This document shows, piece after piece, positions 1-7,818 of a stretch of DNA of 46,222 nucleotides; position 1 is the stretch's first letter, and every line of letters begins with the position of its first letter. The stretch comes from Sedimenticola sp. (GTDB lineage Bacteria; Pseudomonadota; Gammaproteobacteria; Chromatiales; Chromatiaceae): the NCBI GenBank assembly GCA_002869585.1, contig PKUO01000010.1, forward strand, positions 1 through 46,222. The letters run 5' to 3'. The translations under genes were made by a program, and so were the position numbers. Below the pieces are notes generated by a model. It had not been told where the DNA came from and did no database searches. It worked only from the letters and a program-made list of their open reading frames with translations.

Positions 1-989
1 TCGATATCCACGCCACTCAACTGACCGGCGGTGTAACCGTTCTGGGTCAGATCGTTGACGGCGAAAGTGGTGCCGTACTGGCTGGTGGTTGAAAAATCAA
101 GTATCAGAGAGTCGTCATAGGTCCCGGCGATAGCGTCATACACACCGAACTCACCGCCACTGGATGCCGCTCCACCGCCAAATGCCGTGGTGAAGCCGGT
201 CAGGGTTATGTTTCCACCCACAGGCGCCGACAGACCACCAGAGCTGTCGAAGGTCAGGGTATCCGCATTGAGAAATTGAGCGGAGACACCTGTCGCAGGA
301 TCGGTCACATAGGCATGCACGTCCCATGATCCGACGTTGTTGGCATCCTTAACAAAATACATGGTGCTGGTGTAAGGGGTACCCAGGGAATCGTAGATAG
401 TGGTCGCGGTACTGTTTGTGAAGGTGGTTGGATCCGTCCGGTCGAAGAGGTAACCGGCGGCAGTTGTATCGATCCCGGCAATACCGGAATCCAGGTTCAG
501 ACCAACATCAACGTTGGTCGTGGCAAAGGGTTCGCCCGAGGTCGCCGGAATCTGCAGATTGGTCAGGGAGCCGGTGTTGAACGACAACACGCCGCCCGCC
601 TCGACTGCCGGAAAACCCTGCAGATACTTGCCATCGGCATTCACCACGTAGCCTTCACGATCCAAGGTGTAGGCGCCTGCGCGGGTATAGGTCAATGAAC
701 CCGAGCCATCCTTCAGGGCAAACAGCCCCTCACCATTGACCGCCAGATCAAAGGCGTTGGAGGTGAATTCCACGGTACCCTGGCTGAACTGCTGGGCAAT
801 GCGCGCCACTTTCACGCCACGGCCCGCGGCCGTTGCGCTGGTATCCTGCACGGATGAGGCGTAGATATCGGAAAACTCCGAACGCGACAGCTTGAAGCCG
901 TTGGTCGCCGCATTGGCGATGTTGTGGCCGGTGACCTCAAGGTCGGTCGATGCGGCATCAAGTCCGCTCAGTGCGATTTGAAAAGGCAT
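1..989 (-). CDS. flgE: Flagellar hook protein FlgE (3' end cut by window edge)
   Basis: FlgE polymerises into the extracellular hook that joins the rod to the filament. Translating the minus strand from the ATG at 989 gives 329 residues with no stop before the window edge. The N-terminus begins MPFQIALSGLDAAS and has the rod/hook signature with NIANAATNGFK, followed by the FlgE core rich in Gly, Ser and Thr. An AGGAGAG ribosome binding site lies just before the ATG. It is the fourth gene of flgBCDE and starts 27 bases after flgD. The C-terminal D0 helix is outside the window, so full length and intactness cannot be judged. FlgF and FlgG share the N-terminal signature, but gene order and the long variable core favour FlgE. 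Confidence 0.95.
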   Translation of the reverse strand, partial: MPFQIALSGLDAASTDLEVTGHNIANAATNGFKLSRSEFSDIYASSVQDTSATAAGRGVKVARIAQQFSQGTVEFTSNAFDLAVNGEGLFALKDGSGSLTYTRAGAYTLDREGYVVNADGKYLQGFPAVEAGGVLSFNTGSLTNLQIPATSGEPFATTNVDVGLNLDSGIAGIDTTAAGYLFDRTDPTTFTNSTATTIYDSLGTPYTSTMYFVKDANNVGSWDVHAYVTDPATGVSAQFLNADTLTFDSSGGLSAPVGGNITLTGFTTAFGGGAASSGGEFGVYDAIAGTYDDSLILDFSTTSQYGTTFAVNDLTQNGYTAGQLSGVDI

Positions 990-1016
990 TATTGCTCTCC
1001 TCTGCGAATACGATAA

Positions 1017-1697
1017 TCAGCGGATTTCCGCCACATCATTAAAAGAAACATGCCCTAAACCTTCCAGGTTCAGGGTCAATCCATCGGTGCCCAGGCTGAC
1101 ACTGTTGACAGCGGCTTCAACCAGCACATAGGGCGAAAGCACCTCGCCGTCGATCTCCGCCTGAGCAGAAATCTGATACTCACCGGCAGGCATGGGCTCA
1201 CCCAGATCATTCAGTCCATCCCAGGTAAAATTCACTTCACCAGCCGGCTTGTTACCCATGCTGATCTCGCGCACCAGTGATCCGGCCGCGTTGGAAATCC
1301 GCACGGTGACGTTCGATGCCTGGGAACTGAGACCCAGCACACCCTTGACCGAACCACCCTCGCCCAGGTAACCGTTATAGGTCGGCACCAGCACACTGCG
1401 TCCCACCAGACCGCTCGCCTGGAGCGCCTGATTGGAGACCAGCGAGCCGCTGAGATCGTTGAAAGAACCATTCAGCTGTTCGATACCGGAGACGGCGGCA
1501 AACTGGGAAATCTGGGTTGCCAGCTCGGCGTTGTCCATCGGCTTGAAAGGGTCCTGGTGGGTCATCTCGGTGACCATCAGGTTGAGGAAATCCTCCATCT
1601 GAAGCTCACTCTGGCTCTTACCCTGCCCCTTATCGACCGGCTGATTGGTCAGACCGAGGCTCTGGTAGAGGTCGTAGTCGGCGTTGACTAGGCTCAT
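1017..1697 (-). CDS. flgD: Flagellar hook assembly (capping) protein FlgD
   Basis: FlgD is the scaffold that caps the growing hook and is replaced as FlgE subunits insert. The 226-residue product has the family block at about residues 30-80: MEDFLNLMVTEMTHQDPF, then PMDNAE, then QFAAVSGIEQLN. The C-terminal half holds the FlgD Ig-like and Tudor-like folds, including the motif FTWDGLNDLGEPMPAGEY. AAGGAG precedes the ATG. It sits 15 bases after flgC and 27 before flgE, so it is in the same transcript driven from the sigma-54 promoter ahead of flgB. Confidence 0.97.
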   Translation of the reverse strand: MSLVNADYDLYQSLGLTNQPVDKGQGKSQSELQMEDFLNLMVTEMTHQDPFKPMDNAELATQISQFAAVSGIEQLNGSFNDLSGSLVSNQALQASGLVGRSVLVPTYNGYLGEGGSVKGVLGLSSQASNVTVRISNAAGSLVREISMGNKPAGEVNFTWDGLNDLGEPMPAGEYQISAQAEIDGEVLSPYVLVEAAVNSVSLGTDGLTLNLEGLGHVSFNDVAEIR

Positions 1698-1712
1698 CGA
1701 TTAACTCCTTTA

Positions 1713-2123
1713 CTAGCCAAGGCGAAGGGTGGCTGACATCAGCTTCTTCGCGGTGGTTACCACTTCCACATTGCTCTGGTAGGAGCGGGAGGCGGATATC
1801 ATGTTGGCCATCTCTTCGGCGACATTGACGTTGGGTCGGAAGATATAACCCTCCTCGTTCGCCATCGGGTGATTCGGGGCAAACTCCATATTCAGAGGCG
1901 CATCGCTCTCGACCACGCCCTTAACCTGGACCCCGGTTGCCGGATCATCAGGGTTGACCTGATTGAGGATCGCGCCGAATACCGCCTGACGGGCCTTGTA
2001 GGTTTCATCGATGCTGCTGCTGACGTTATCGACGTTGGCCAGATTGCTGGCCACCAGGTTCAGACGCAGGGACTGCGCGCTCATGCCGGTTGCGGCGGTA
2101 TCAAAGATCTTGAACATTGACAT
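1713..2123 (-). CDS. flgC: Flagellar basal-body rod protein FlgC
   Basis: FlgC is a proximal rod subunit in the periplasm. The 136-residue product is of normal length. It starts MSMFKIFDTAATGMSAQSLR and has the rod signature NLVASNLANVDNVSS. The C-terminal coiled segment includes NVEVVTTAKKLMSATLRLG, which pairs with the N-terminal helix in assembled rods. It starts only two bases after the flgB stop; its ribosome binding site AAGGGGC lies inside the end of flgB, so translational coupling is likely. Confidence 0.96.
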   Translation of the reverse strand: MSMFKIFDTAATGMSAQSLRLNLVASNLANVDNVSSSIDETYKARQAVFGAILNQVNPDDPATGVQVKGVVESDAPLNMEFAPNHPMANEEGYIFRPNVNVAEEMANMISASRSYQSNVEVVTTAKKLMSATLRLG

Positions 2124-2125
2124 GG

Positions 2126-2515
2126 TTATTGCCCCTTGATGGCTGTCAGCAGGCTCTGGATCTTGCCACTGAGAAAGTTCAGGCTGGCGGTATACTCCAT
2201 GGCGTTGGAGGCAAACGCGGCATGCTCGATCTGGGTATCCACGGTATTGCCGTCCAGGCTCGGTTGCGACGGCACCCGATAGGACATGCTGCTCGGCGGC
2301 ACCACGCCAGATTCTGTCTGCATATGGCCACTTTGGGTGGCGTGCATACGCACCGGCTGGCTGATTTCACTGCTCAACATGCTCTTGAAATCAAAATCCT
2401 GCGCCTTGTAGCCGGGGGTATCCGCATTGGCGATATTGCTCGCCAATACCTCTGCCCGGCGTGCCCGCAACTGCAGGGCCTGCTGGTGGATGCCAAACGC
2501 GTCATCTAATTTCAT
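2126..2515 (-). CDS. flgB: Flagellar basal-body rod protein FlgB
   Basis: FlgB is a proximal rod protein and the first gene of the minus-strand rod/hook operon. The 129-residue product carries the rod signature VLASNIANADTPGYKAQDFD at about residues 23-42 and the C-terminal block with YTASLNFLSGKIQSLLTAIKG. A GGAG ribosome binding site lies 10 bases before the ATG. A sigma-54 promoter sits directly upstream, which fits the early or middle class of polar flagellar hierarchies in Pseudomonas and Vibrio relatives. Confidence 0.96.
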   Translation of the reverse strand: MKLDDAFGIHQQALQLRARRAEVLASNIANADTPGYKAQDFDFKSMLSSEISQPVRMHATQSGHMQTESGVVPPSSMSYRVPSQPSLDGNTVDTQIEHAAFASNAMEYTASLNFLSGKIQSLLTAIKGQ

Positions 2516-2552
2516 CGTCTCTACTCCAGAGATATTTTCTCAACAGCAGATA

Positions 2553-2568
2553 AGCACAGGCCGTGCCA
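2553..2568 (-). promoter_or_regulatory. Sigma-54 (RpoN) promoter of flgBCDE
   Basis: Read on the minus strand, 2568 to 2553 gives TGGCACGGCCTGTGCT, matching the RpoN consensus TGGCAC-N5-TTGCW with one change. The GG of -24 and GC of -12 are ten bases apart, as required. The implied start point near 2541 lies about 26 bases before the flgB ATG. Confidence 0.85.
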
Positions 2569-2620
2569 TTGTTTATTTTTTTATATAAATCAAATGGATA
2601 TAAAATTATAAATGGAGGTC

Positions 2621-2634
2621 GTCAAAAACATGAC
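2621..2634. promoter_or_regulatory. Candidate FleQ/FlrA-type activator box
   Basis: The 14-base dyad GTCAAAAACATGAC has the GTCA-N6-TGAC layout of the Pseudomonas FleQ box. It lies in a longer dyad, GTCGTCA (2618-2624) and TGACGAC (2631-2637). Its centre is about 86 bases upstream of the predicted flgB start point, a normal enhancer distance for sigma-54. The gene for such an activator is not in this window, so the assignment is inference. Confidence 0.5.
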
Positions 2635-2658
2635 GACAGAAAAAACGACGTCAGCAGT

Positions 2659-2702
2659 GAAAATCATCTGAAAGCGGCAAAATCATGCCGCCACAAATGA
2701 TC
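2659..2702 (-). terminator. Stem-loop terminator after cheVR
   Basis: On the minus strand just after the cheR stop, GCGGCA and TGCCGC form an inner stem with a six-base loop. ATCAT and ATGAT extend it across a bulge, and TTTTC follows. It would separate the cheVR transcript from flgBCDE. Confidence 0.5.
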
Positions 2703-2713
2703 CACGCGGGAGG

Positions 2714-3547
2714 CTATTTCAGACGGTAGGCAATGCCACCCAGGGCACTGACCATTTCATACTGATCGCTGTGCGAGGAGAGGGATTCGGTGGAGCCGAG
2801 GAACAGATAAGCACCAGGATTGAGCACCCGGGCCATACGGCGCAGGATGTCCTGCTTCTGCTGGCTGGAGAAGTAGATCAGCACATTGCGGCAGAAGATT
2901 ACATCGAACTTGCCCAGGAGTTCGTAGCCCTTGGTCAGATTCAGTTCGCGGAAGGTGACGCGGTTTTTGATGTCGGGACGCACCGTCAGGCAGTCGTCCT
3001 TAGCGATGAAGTAACGGCTGCGTTGTTCCGCCGTCAGACCGCGCGAGGCGGCAATACCGCAGTAATGACCCTTTCTGGCATCCTGGAGAATGCTGGTGGA
3101 GATATCCGTCGCCACCACTTCCACGCCCATCAGCTTGCCGGGATTGCGCATCTGATAATCGTAACTGATCATGCTCAGGTTGTAGGGTTCCTGACCGGAC
3201 GAGCAGGCCGCTGACCAGATACGCAGCGGGCGACCATTGCGCAACGCCAGAATCTCCCCGAACACACGGTCGGTGAGCATGCGAAAATGGGCCATATCCC
3301 GAAACCAGAAGGTCTCGTTGGTGGTCATGGCATCGATGATGGATGTTCTCAGTTTTGGGCTTCTGCCCATCTTCAACTGTTTGAGCAGATCGCCCAGGGT
3401 GTCGATCGAGTGTTCGCGCATCAGGCTATTGAGGCGGCTCGAGACGAGATACTCCTTGCCAGCGCCCAGCACGATGCCGCAGGCCTCCTCCAGAAACCCC
3501 TGGAAGGCCGTATAGTCCTCATGAGTGAGTGTTAATCGGGTAGACAC
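2714..3547 (-). CDS. cheR: Chemoreceptor methyltransferase CheR
   Basis: CheR methylates glutamates of methyl-accepting chemotaxis proteins with S-adenosylmethionine, balancing CheB in adaptation. From the GTG at 3547 the product is 277 residues: a helical N-terminal domain (to about 80), then the methyltransferase fold with the SAM loop WSAACSSGQEPYNLSM and the FDVIFCRNVLIYF segment. I chose this GTG because GGAAGG lies four bases upstream and the length fits gammaproteobacterial CheR; a TTG at 3586 would add 13 residues. It follows cheV by 50 bases. The cheV-cheR pair beside flgA and flgB is the usual order in Pseudomonas and Vibrio relatives. Confidence 0.93.
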   Translation of the reverse strand: MSTRLTLTHEDYTAFQGFLEEACGIVLGAGKEYLVSSRLNSLMREHSIDTLGDLLKQLKMGRSPKLRTSIIDAMTTNETFWFRDMAHFRMLTDRVFGEILALRNGRPLRIWSAACSSGQEPYNLSMISYDYQMRNPGKLMGVEVVATDISTSILQDARKGHYCGIAASRGLTAEQRSRYFIAKDDCLTVRPDIKNRVTFRELNLTKGYELLGKFDVIFCRNVLIYFSSQQKQDILRRMARVLNPGAYLFLGSTESLSSHSDQYEMVSALGGIAYRLK

Positions 3548-3597
3548 TGGACCTTCCAATAGTTGCCGGATACCAAGGCTTGCCAACGGGCCCTGGG

Positions 3598-4548
3598 CTA
3601 CTGCACCAACGCAGCCGCTTCCTTTTCCTTTTTATGCTCTTTCAGCCGGTCCTGTACAATTTTCGCCAGTTCATCCGGTTCGTATTTTGCCAGAAAGCTG
3701 TTTGCGCCGACCTTCTGCACCATCGCCTGGTTGAACACACCGCTCAACGAGGTGTGCAGTATCACATGCAGGCGGGACAGTTCAGGGTCCTTGCGGATCT
3801 CTGTGGTCAGGGTATAGCCGTCCATCACCGGCATTTCCACATCGGAAATGACCAGCGCCAGAAAATCATCCAGATCCACCCCCTCATCCACCCACTTTCT
3901 CAGCTGTTGCTGGGCGTGCATGCCATCATTACACAGGGTGGTCTCCACTCCCAGCTGATCAAGCACCCGTTTCACCTGGTTGCGTGCCACTGATGAATCG
4001 TCCACCACCAGTACATGCTGTGTTTCGTTACGGATATCCTCGTCGATGATGCCCTCTGAGACGGTTTCAGAACCACCCATAATCTCCTTCATCACCTTCT
4101 CGACGTCGATGATCTCCACCAGTTCGTTGTCCACCTGGGTAACGGCAGTCATGTAACTCCCCCCTGCAGCACCTTTGGGAGGCGGCATGATTTCACCCCA
4201 GTTCATATTCACAATCCGGTCGACCGCGCCGACCATGAAACCCTGAATCTTGCGGTTGTATTCGGTGATAATCACGAACCGGCCGCTGGTATCACCGAGT
4301 GATGCGCCACCGATGGCCATGCTCAGGTCCATCACCGTGATGGTTTTGCCGCGCATATTGGCAATACCCTTTACCACCGGATGCGATCCGGGCAGCTGGG
4401 TCAGCTTGGGACACTGGATCACTTCCTGAACCTTGAACACGTTGATGCCGAAACGCTGCTTGCCCGCCAGCTTGAACAGCAGCAACTCCAGGCGGTTATG
4501 CCCAGCCAGTTTGGTTCGTTGGTCAACGCCATCAAGAATACTTGCCAT
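3598..4548 (-). CDS. cheV: CheW-receiver coupling protein CheV
   Basis: CheV couples chemoreceptors to the kinase CheA and carries a phosphorylatable receiver used in adaptation. The 316-residue product has a CheW-like domain over about residues 15-165 (KQRFGINVFKVQEVIQ, then GIANMRGKTITVMDL) and a CheY-like receiver over about 180-305, with the phosphoacceptor in ALVISDVEMPVMDG and the acidic pair in VVDDSS. GGAG lies upstream of the ATG. A sigma-28 promoter precedes it, which places it in the late flagellar class, unlike its divergent neighbour flgA. Confidence 0.96.
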   Translation of the reverse strand: MASILDGVDQRTKLAGHNRLELLLFKLAGKQRFGINVFKVQEVIQCPKLTQLPGSHPVVKGIANMRGKTITVMDLSMAIGGASLGDTSGRFVIITEYNRKIQGFMVGAVDRIVNMNWGEIMPPPKGAAGGSYMTAVTQVDNELVEIIDVEKVMKEIMGGSETVSEGIIDEDIRNETQHVLVVDDSSVARNQVKRVLDQLGVETTLCNDGMHAQQQLRKWVDEGVDLDDFLALVISDVEMPVMDGYTLTTEIRKDPELSRLHVILHTSLSGVFNQAMVQKVGANSFLAKYEPDELAKIVQDRLKEHKKEKEAAALVQ

Positions 4549-4580
4549 GGTTGTTCTCCGTCATTTAATTCTCCCTGAAA

Positions 4581-4607
4581 CTAGCGGCTAACATGCCGAT
4601 AGCTTTA
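4581..4607 (-). promoter_or_regulatory. Sigma-28 (FliA) promoter of cheV
   Basis: On the minus strand TAAAG (4607-4603) and GCCGCTAG (4588-4581) are separated by 14 bases, matching TAAAGTTT-N11-GCCGATAA. The predicted start point near 4574 lies about 26 bases before the cheV ATG. Confidence 0.8.
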
Positions 4608-4679
4608 GCCGATTTTCAAACAAACTCTCTGCCAGCAGAAAATAAATTCCGATTTTCATGAGCCGACGAAACCCTTTGT

Positions 4680-4695
4680 CGGCATGCGCCTTGCA
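4680..4695 (+). promoter_or_regulatory. Sigma-54 (RpoN) promoter of flgA
   Basis: CGGCATGCGCCTTGCA has GG (4681-4682) and GC (4693-4694) spaced by ten bases and a perfect TTGCA half. The predicted start point is about 30 bases before the flgA ATG. A 6-bp dyad, GCCGAC (4662-4667) and GTCGGC (4678-4683), overlaps the -24 element and could be a repressor site. Confidence 0.72.
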
Positions 4696-4738
4696 TTGTT
4701 CTACCGGTAAGACCCTATCGCCATAAAAATGACGCGTT

Positions 4739-5482
4739 ATGAAAAGTTACATTGGAAAGCCTCGAAAACAGTCCCTCAGCCTGGCCTTCAGGTTTGCTGC
4801 CTGGATTGCCTTATGGCTGACACATGCTGTTTTCACAGTATCGGCAGCTGAATTCCAGAGCCTGGAGAGTATCCGCTCTGCAGCAGAGCAGCATGTCCTT
4901 GAACTACTGGATAATCCCGGAAATGAGATGAGTGCCTCTGCCGGTAGCCTGGACCAACGCCTGCGCCTGTCAGATTGCACGCAACCCCTGGAGACATTCT
5001 CACCCCCCGGGCGCAGCAGCGGCGCACGCCGAACCGTAGGTGTGCGCTGCACGGATGAGAGTCACTGGAGCCTGTATGTGCCGGTCACGCTCTCTATCGA
5101 CAAACCGGTGGCGGTGGCCAGCGGTGTATTGCCCAGGGGCCATATACTGACGAAGGACGATGTCCTGTTTGACCAGCGTGATGTCGCCGGACTGCACCAC
5201 AACTATTTCACCGAGACCGATCAGATCATTGGCCAAAAGCTGAAACGCACGATCAAGAGCGGCGACATACTCAGCGCCAGACAACTCGTCGCCCCGCAAG
5301 CGGTGAAGCGTGGAGAAACGGTGGTCATAGTAGCAAAATCAGATACTATTCAAATACATATGTCAGGCAAGGCCAAAGAAAACGGGGCTGTGGGCGAGCG
5401 CATCACAGTCACCAACAGCAGCTCCGGAAAGGAAGTCGAGGCGACCGTGATCGAACCGGGAATTGTCACCGTGGCCTTCTAG
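4739..5482 (+). CDS. flgA: Flagellar P-ring assembly chaperone FlgA
   Basis: FlgA is a periplasmic chaperone needed for FlgI to form the P ring around the rod. The 247-residue product has an N-terminal signal peptide (positive MKSYIGKPRKQ, hydrophobic core to about residue 36, cleavage near VSAAEF). The C-terminal SAF-like domain contains VASGVLPRGHILTKDDV and SGDILSARQLVAP, typical of FlgA. No strong ribosome binding site is visible; an out-of-frame ATG at 4729 is rejected because its frame does not encode FlgA. It is transcribed away from cheV and lies about 90 bases before flgM, which has its own promoter. Confidence 0.95.
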   Translation: MKSYIGKPRKQSLSLAFRFAAWIALWLTHAVFTVSAAEFQSLESIRSAAEQHVLELLDNPGNEMSASAGSLDQRLRLSDCTQPLETFSPPGRSSGARRTVGVRCTDESHWSLYVPVTLSIDKPVAVASGVLPRGHILTKDDVLFDQRDVAGLHHNYFTETDQIIGQKLKRTIKSGDILSARQLVAPQAVKRGETVVIVAKSDTIQIHMSGKAKENGAVGERITVTNSSSGKEVEATVIEPGIVTVAF

Positions 5483-5516
5483 AACCTCGCCTGATGCACA
5501 AACCGCGAAATATTGC

Positions 5517-5543
5517 TAAAGTCTGTTCAGCGATTGCCGCTAA
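5517..5543 (+). promoter_or_regulatory. Sigma-28 (FliA) promoter of flgM
   Basis: TAAAG (5517-5521), a 14-base spacer and GCCGCTAA (5536-5543) match the FliA consensus at nearly every position. It lies about 33 bases before the chosen flgM ATG. It therefore rules out the upstream in-frame ATG at 5513, which would precede the -35 element. Confidence 0.88.
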
Positions 5544-5575
5544 CGCTAACAGGACTTTACATATATAGGTGTGAT

Positions 5576-5911
5576 ATGAGCGTTGAAATCAGCGGTGTAA
5601 CTGGACGGGCAGCACAGAGTACCGGCGACAGCGGCCAAGCGGCTTCGGTTGAGAACAAGGTTGCAAATTCTCAGACACAGCCGACCAACTCCCCGAATGT
5701 CGGTGGCGATAGCGTCAAATTGACCGATACCGCCACTAAACTGCAGCAGCTGACCGCGACCGTTGCGGCCATGCCGGTCGTCGATGTACAGCGGGTGTCC
5801 GATGTACAACGCGCAGTAGGCACCGGCAGCTTCCAGTTTGAACCGGCAACAGCCGCAGACAACCTGGTGACTCAGGAAAGGGAGTTGGCCCTTCTTGATA
5901 TATCCAAATAA
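5576..5911 (+). CDS. flgM: Anti-sigma-28 factor FlgM
   Basis: FlgM binds FliA in the cytoplasm and is exported through the finished hook-basal body, releasing late gene expression. From the ATG at 5576 the product is 111 residues, normal for FlgM. The N-terminal half is low complexity (Ser, Thr, Gln, Asn), consistent with a disordered export region. The C-terminal half holds the sigma-binding helices, beginning with DSVKLTDTATKLQQL and ending with QERELALLDISK. The start was chosen because the sigma-28 promoter lies between it and the alternative ATG at 5513. Self-regulation by FliA, as known in enteric bacteria, is implied. Confidence 0.92.
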   Translation: MSVEISGVTGRAAQSTGDSGQAASVENKVANSQTQPTNSPNVGGDSVKLTDTATKLQQLTATVAAMPVVDVQRVSDVQRAVGTGSFQFEPATAADNLVTQERELALLDISK

Positions 5912-5919
5912 GGGACAAT

Positions 5920-6405
5920 ATGCACGTCGATCCAGATCAGCTTAATCAGTTCACCTCGATATTGACCGTTGAACTTGAGTCGGCGCAAAAACTCGACAAG
6001 ATTCTGGATAAAGAGCACAGAGCCCTCACCAGCGGCGACCCGGAGCAGATTCTGGCCGCCGCTGATGACAAGCAGCGCCAGATGCAGGAAACCCTGAAGT
6101 TCCTGACCGAACGCAACCGCTTTCTCCAGTCACTGCAGCTGTCACCCGGCAAGACTGGCAGTGAACAGTTTCTCGACCGTCTGCCGGCGGATGTCCCAGC
6201 CAGAGCCCTATGGCAGGAGATCGAAGCCCTTGCCCATGTCCTGAGGGATAAAAATGAGATCAATGGCGGTATCGTCTCACTGGCGCAGCGCCACACCCGT
6301 CAGGCCCTGGATATACTCAGCGGCAAGATGTACTCCAGCGACACCTACGGCAAGGGCGGAGAACGCCAGTCCGGTCCCTCTTCACCACCTATTGCCAAGG
6401 CCTGA
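5920..6405 (+). CDS. flgN: Flagellar export chaperone FlgN
   Basis: FlgN is the cytoplasmic chaperone for the hook-filament junction proteins FlgK and FlgL. The 161-residue product is largely helical. The N-terminal helix LNQFTSILTVELESAQKLDKI and the central LTERNRFLQSL segment are typical of the family, and the polar C-terminus is less conserved. The ribosome binding site AAGGG overlaps the flgM stop codon and the genes are eight bases apart, so the two are translated together. Sequence identity across FlgN proteins is low; position after flgM is the strongest support. Confidence 0.9.
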   Translation: MHVDPDQLNQFTSILTVELESAQKLDKILDKEHRALTSGDPEQILAAADDKQRQMQETLKFLTERNRFLQSLQLSPGKTGSEQFLDRLPADVPARALWQEIEALAHVLRDKNEINGGIVSLAQRHTRQALDILSGKMYSSDTYGKGGERQSGPSSPPIAKA

Positions 6406-6450
6406 TTGCCGGATGTTCTGAACACCTCCGGCCATCCGCGATAGTCAACC

Positions 6451-7212
6451 ATGCTGAAGGCAATCAAAAACGCTATCTGGGGCCGTCATGATGACGAACC
6501 TCAGGTCGTTTCAACACACCATATCACCGACAAGCCGCAGATCACTGCACTGCTCGTCCAGGCCTTCAAGGCCCACACCCTGTTCAATGCCAGTTTTACC
6601 GATGAAACCAATCTGTTCAACACCGCACTGCTCGGCATCTATGATGAGTACGGGTTTATCGTACTCGACGAGATCAATCCCAACCGTGGTCATGAACTGT
6701 TACTGGAGACCCGCGAAGCGATTCTGACAGGGCGTGTCGATGGGGTGGAGATGCGTTTTCGCAGCAAGCTGATCGAAGCGCGTGAGAAAAACGGCGTCTC
6801 CTATTACAAGATGGAGATTCCGGCACAGGTCTATTTCCTGCAACGGCGCAAGGACTACCGCGTACCCACCCGTGGTACCCAGATACCCTTCAGGGCCCAA
6901 GGTGGCTACCAGAGCGGCCAGTTTATAAACGGTTATCTGAATGACATCTCCCGCAGCGGCATAGGTATCACCCTCAATGAGCTGGTCAACCTGAGCAAAG
7001 GCGAGGTGCTGTCAACCTGCAAGGTAAGCATGCCCGGCGGTTCCGAGATCATTTTCTCCATGGAGATCTGCTTTTGCTGGCGAGACACCTCACGCGGTAT
7101 CACGCGGCTTGGCGGGCGTTTTCAGAATCTCGACCGCAGCAGCCTGCAGAAGATCCGTAAAACCATCAATCAGATGGAACGCGCCATGGCCAAACGCCTA
7201 CACGGCGGTTAA
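6451..7212 (+). CDS. ycgR: YcgR-type flagellar brake, c-di-GMP-binding PilZ protein
   Basis: YcgR slows the flagellar motor when bound to cyclic di-GMP. The 253-residue product has the YcgR N-terminal domain (about 10-120) and a C-terminal PilZ domain. Both parts of the binding motif are present: RKDYR at residues 133-137 (RxxxR) and NDISRSG at 164-170 (D/NxSxxG). It starts 45 bases after flgN and is probably co-transcribed from the sigma-28 flgM promoter. Its 3' end overlaps the convergent DUF2064 gene by 15 bases. Conservation of the ligand residues suggests it is functional. Confidence 0.9.
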   Translation: MLKAIKNAIWGRHDDEPQVVSTHHITDKPQITALLVQAFKAHTLFNASFTDETNLFNTALLGIYDEYGFIVLDEINPNRGHELLLETREAILTGRVDGVEMRFRSKLIEAREKNGVSYYKMEIPAQVYFLQRRKDYRVPTRGTQIPFRAQGGYQSGQFINGYLNDISRSGIGITLNELVNLSKGEVLSTCKVSMPGGSEIIFSMEICFCWRDTSRGITRLGGRFQNLDRSSLQKIRKTINQMERAMAKRLHGG

Positions 7213-7818
7213 CGCGCGATAACGGACAAGATCCTCAGGTCTGTCCAGATCCCAGAGCGGCTCCAACTCCTCCCAGCGCCACCCCAGCCGCTCCATGCGC
7301 ACCCTGGTCTGCACCAGCACCTGATCCTCGCCCCACGGCATATCACTGAATAGTGAGGGATGGTAGCAATTGAGCCCGAGCAGCACATAGCCACCGTCCT
7401 CCGCTGGCCCCAAAACCGCATCGCACCCCTGCTGCAGCCTGCCCAGCACACGCAACAGATGACCTGTCGCCAGCACCGGACAATCCGCGCCAATCAGCAC
7501 CACCGACTCAGCGGTATGCAACGCCTGCTGTGCCGCAAAACCCATGCGTTCCCCCAGATCCAGGCCTTGTTGGACCTGCAACTCCAGATCATGCGCCTCT
7601 GCGAGCTGCTGGAACAGCGGGTGCTGGGCATCCGGCGCGCACCAGCATTCGACTTCACATAATCCGGTCCGGGAAAAAAGCTCGACAGTGCGGATCAGCA
7701 ATTGCTGATAGAGCTGCGCCGCGGCTTCAAACCCCAGTGCCGGCGCCAGACGGGTTTTGACCCTGCCCGGTTCGGGTGCCTTGGCAAAAATCAGGAGTTT
7801 GGCGCGGGGGAACTGCAC
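7198..7818 (-). CDS. DUF2064 / TIGR04282-family transferase-like protein
   Basis: This family resembles nucleotidyl or glycosyl transferases (GT-A fold) and has no firmly assigned reaction. From the GTG at 7818 the product is 206 residues, starting MQFPRAKLLIFAKAPEPG and continuing VKTRLAP, the family's N-terminal signature. LIGADCPVLATGHL and GPAEDGGYVLLGL are the other conserved blocks. I chose the GTG because AAGG lies eight bases upstream and the longer open frame adds only residues antisense-free of family similarity. It overlaps the end of the GT2 gene by 28 bases, so the two are likely coupled. The partner genes suggest a shared small-molecule pathway. Confidence 0.85.
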   Translation of the reverse strand: MQFPRAKLLIFAKAPEPGRVKTRLAPALGFEAAAQLYQQLLIRTVELFSRTGLCEVECWCAPDAQHPLFQQLAEAHDLELQVQQGLDLGERMGFAAQQALHTAESVVLIGADCPVLATGHLLRVLGRLQQGCDAVLGPAEDGGYVLLGLNCYHPSLFSDMPWGEDQVLVQTRVRMERLGWRWEELEPLWDLDRPEDLVRYRALTAV

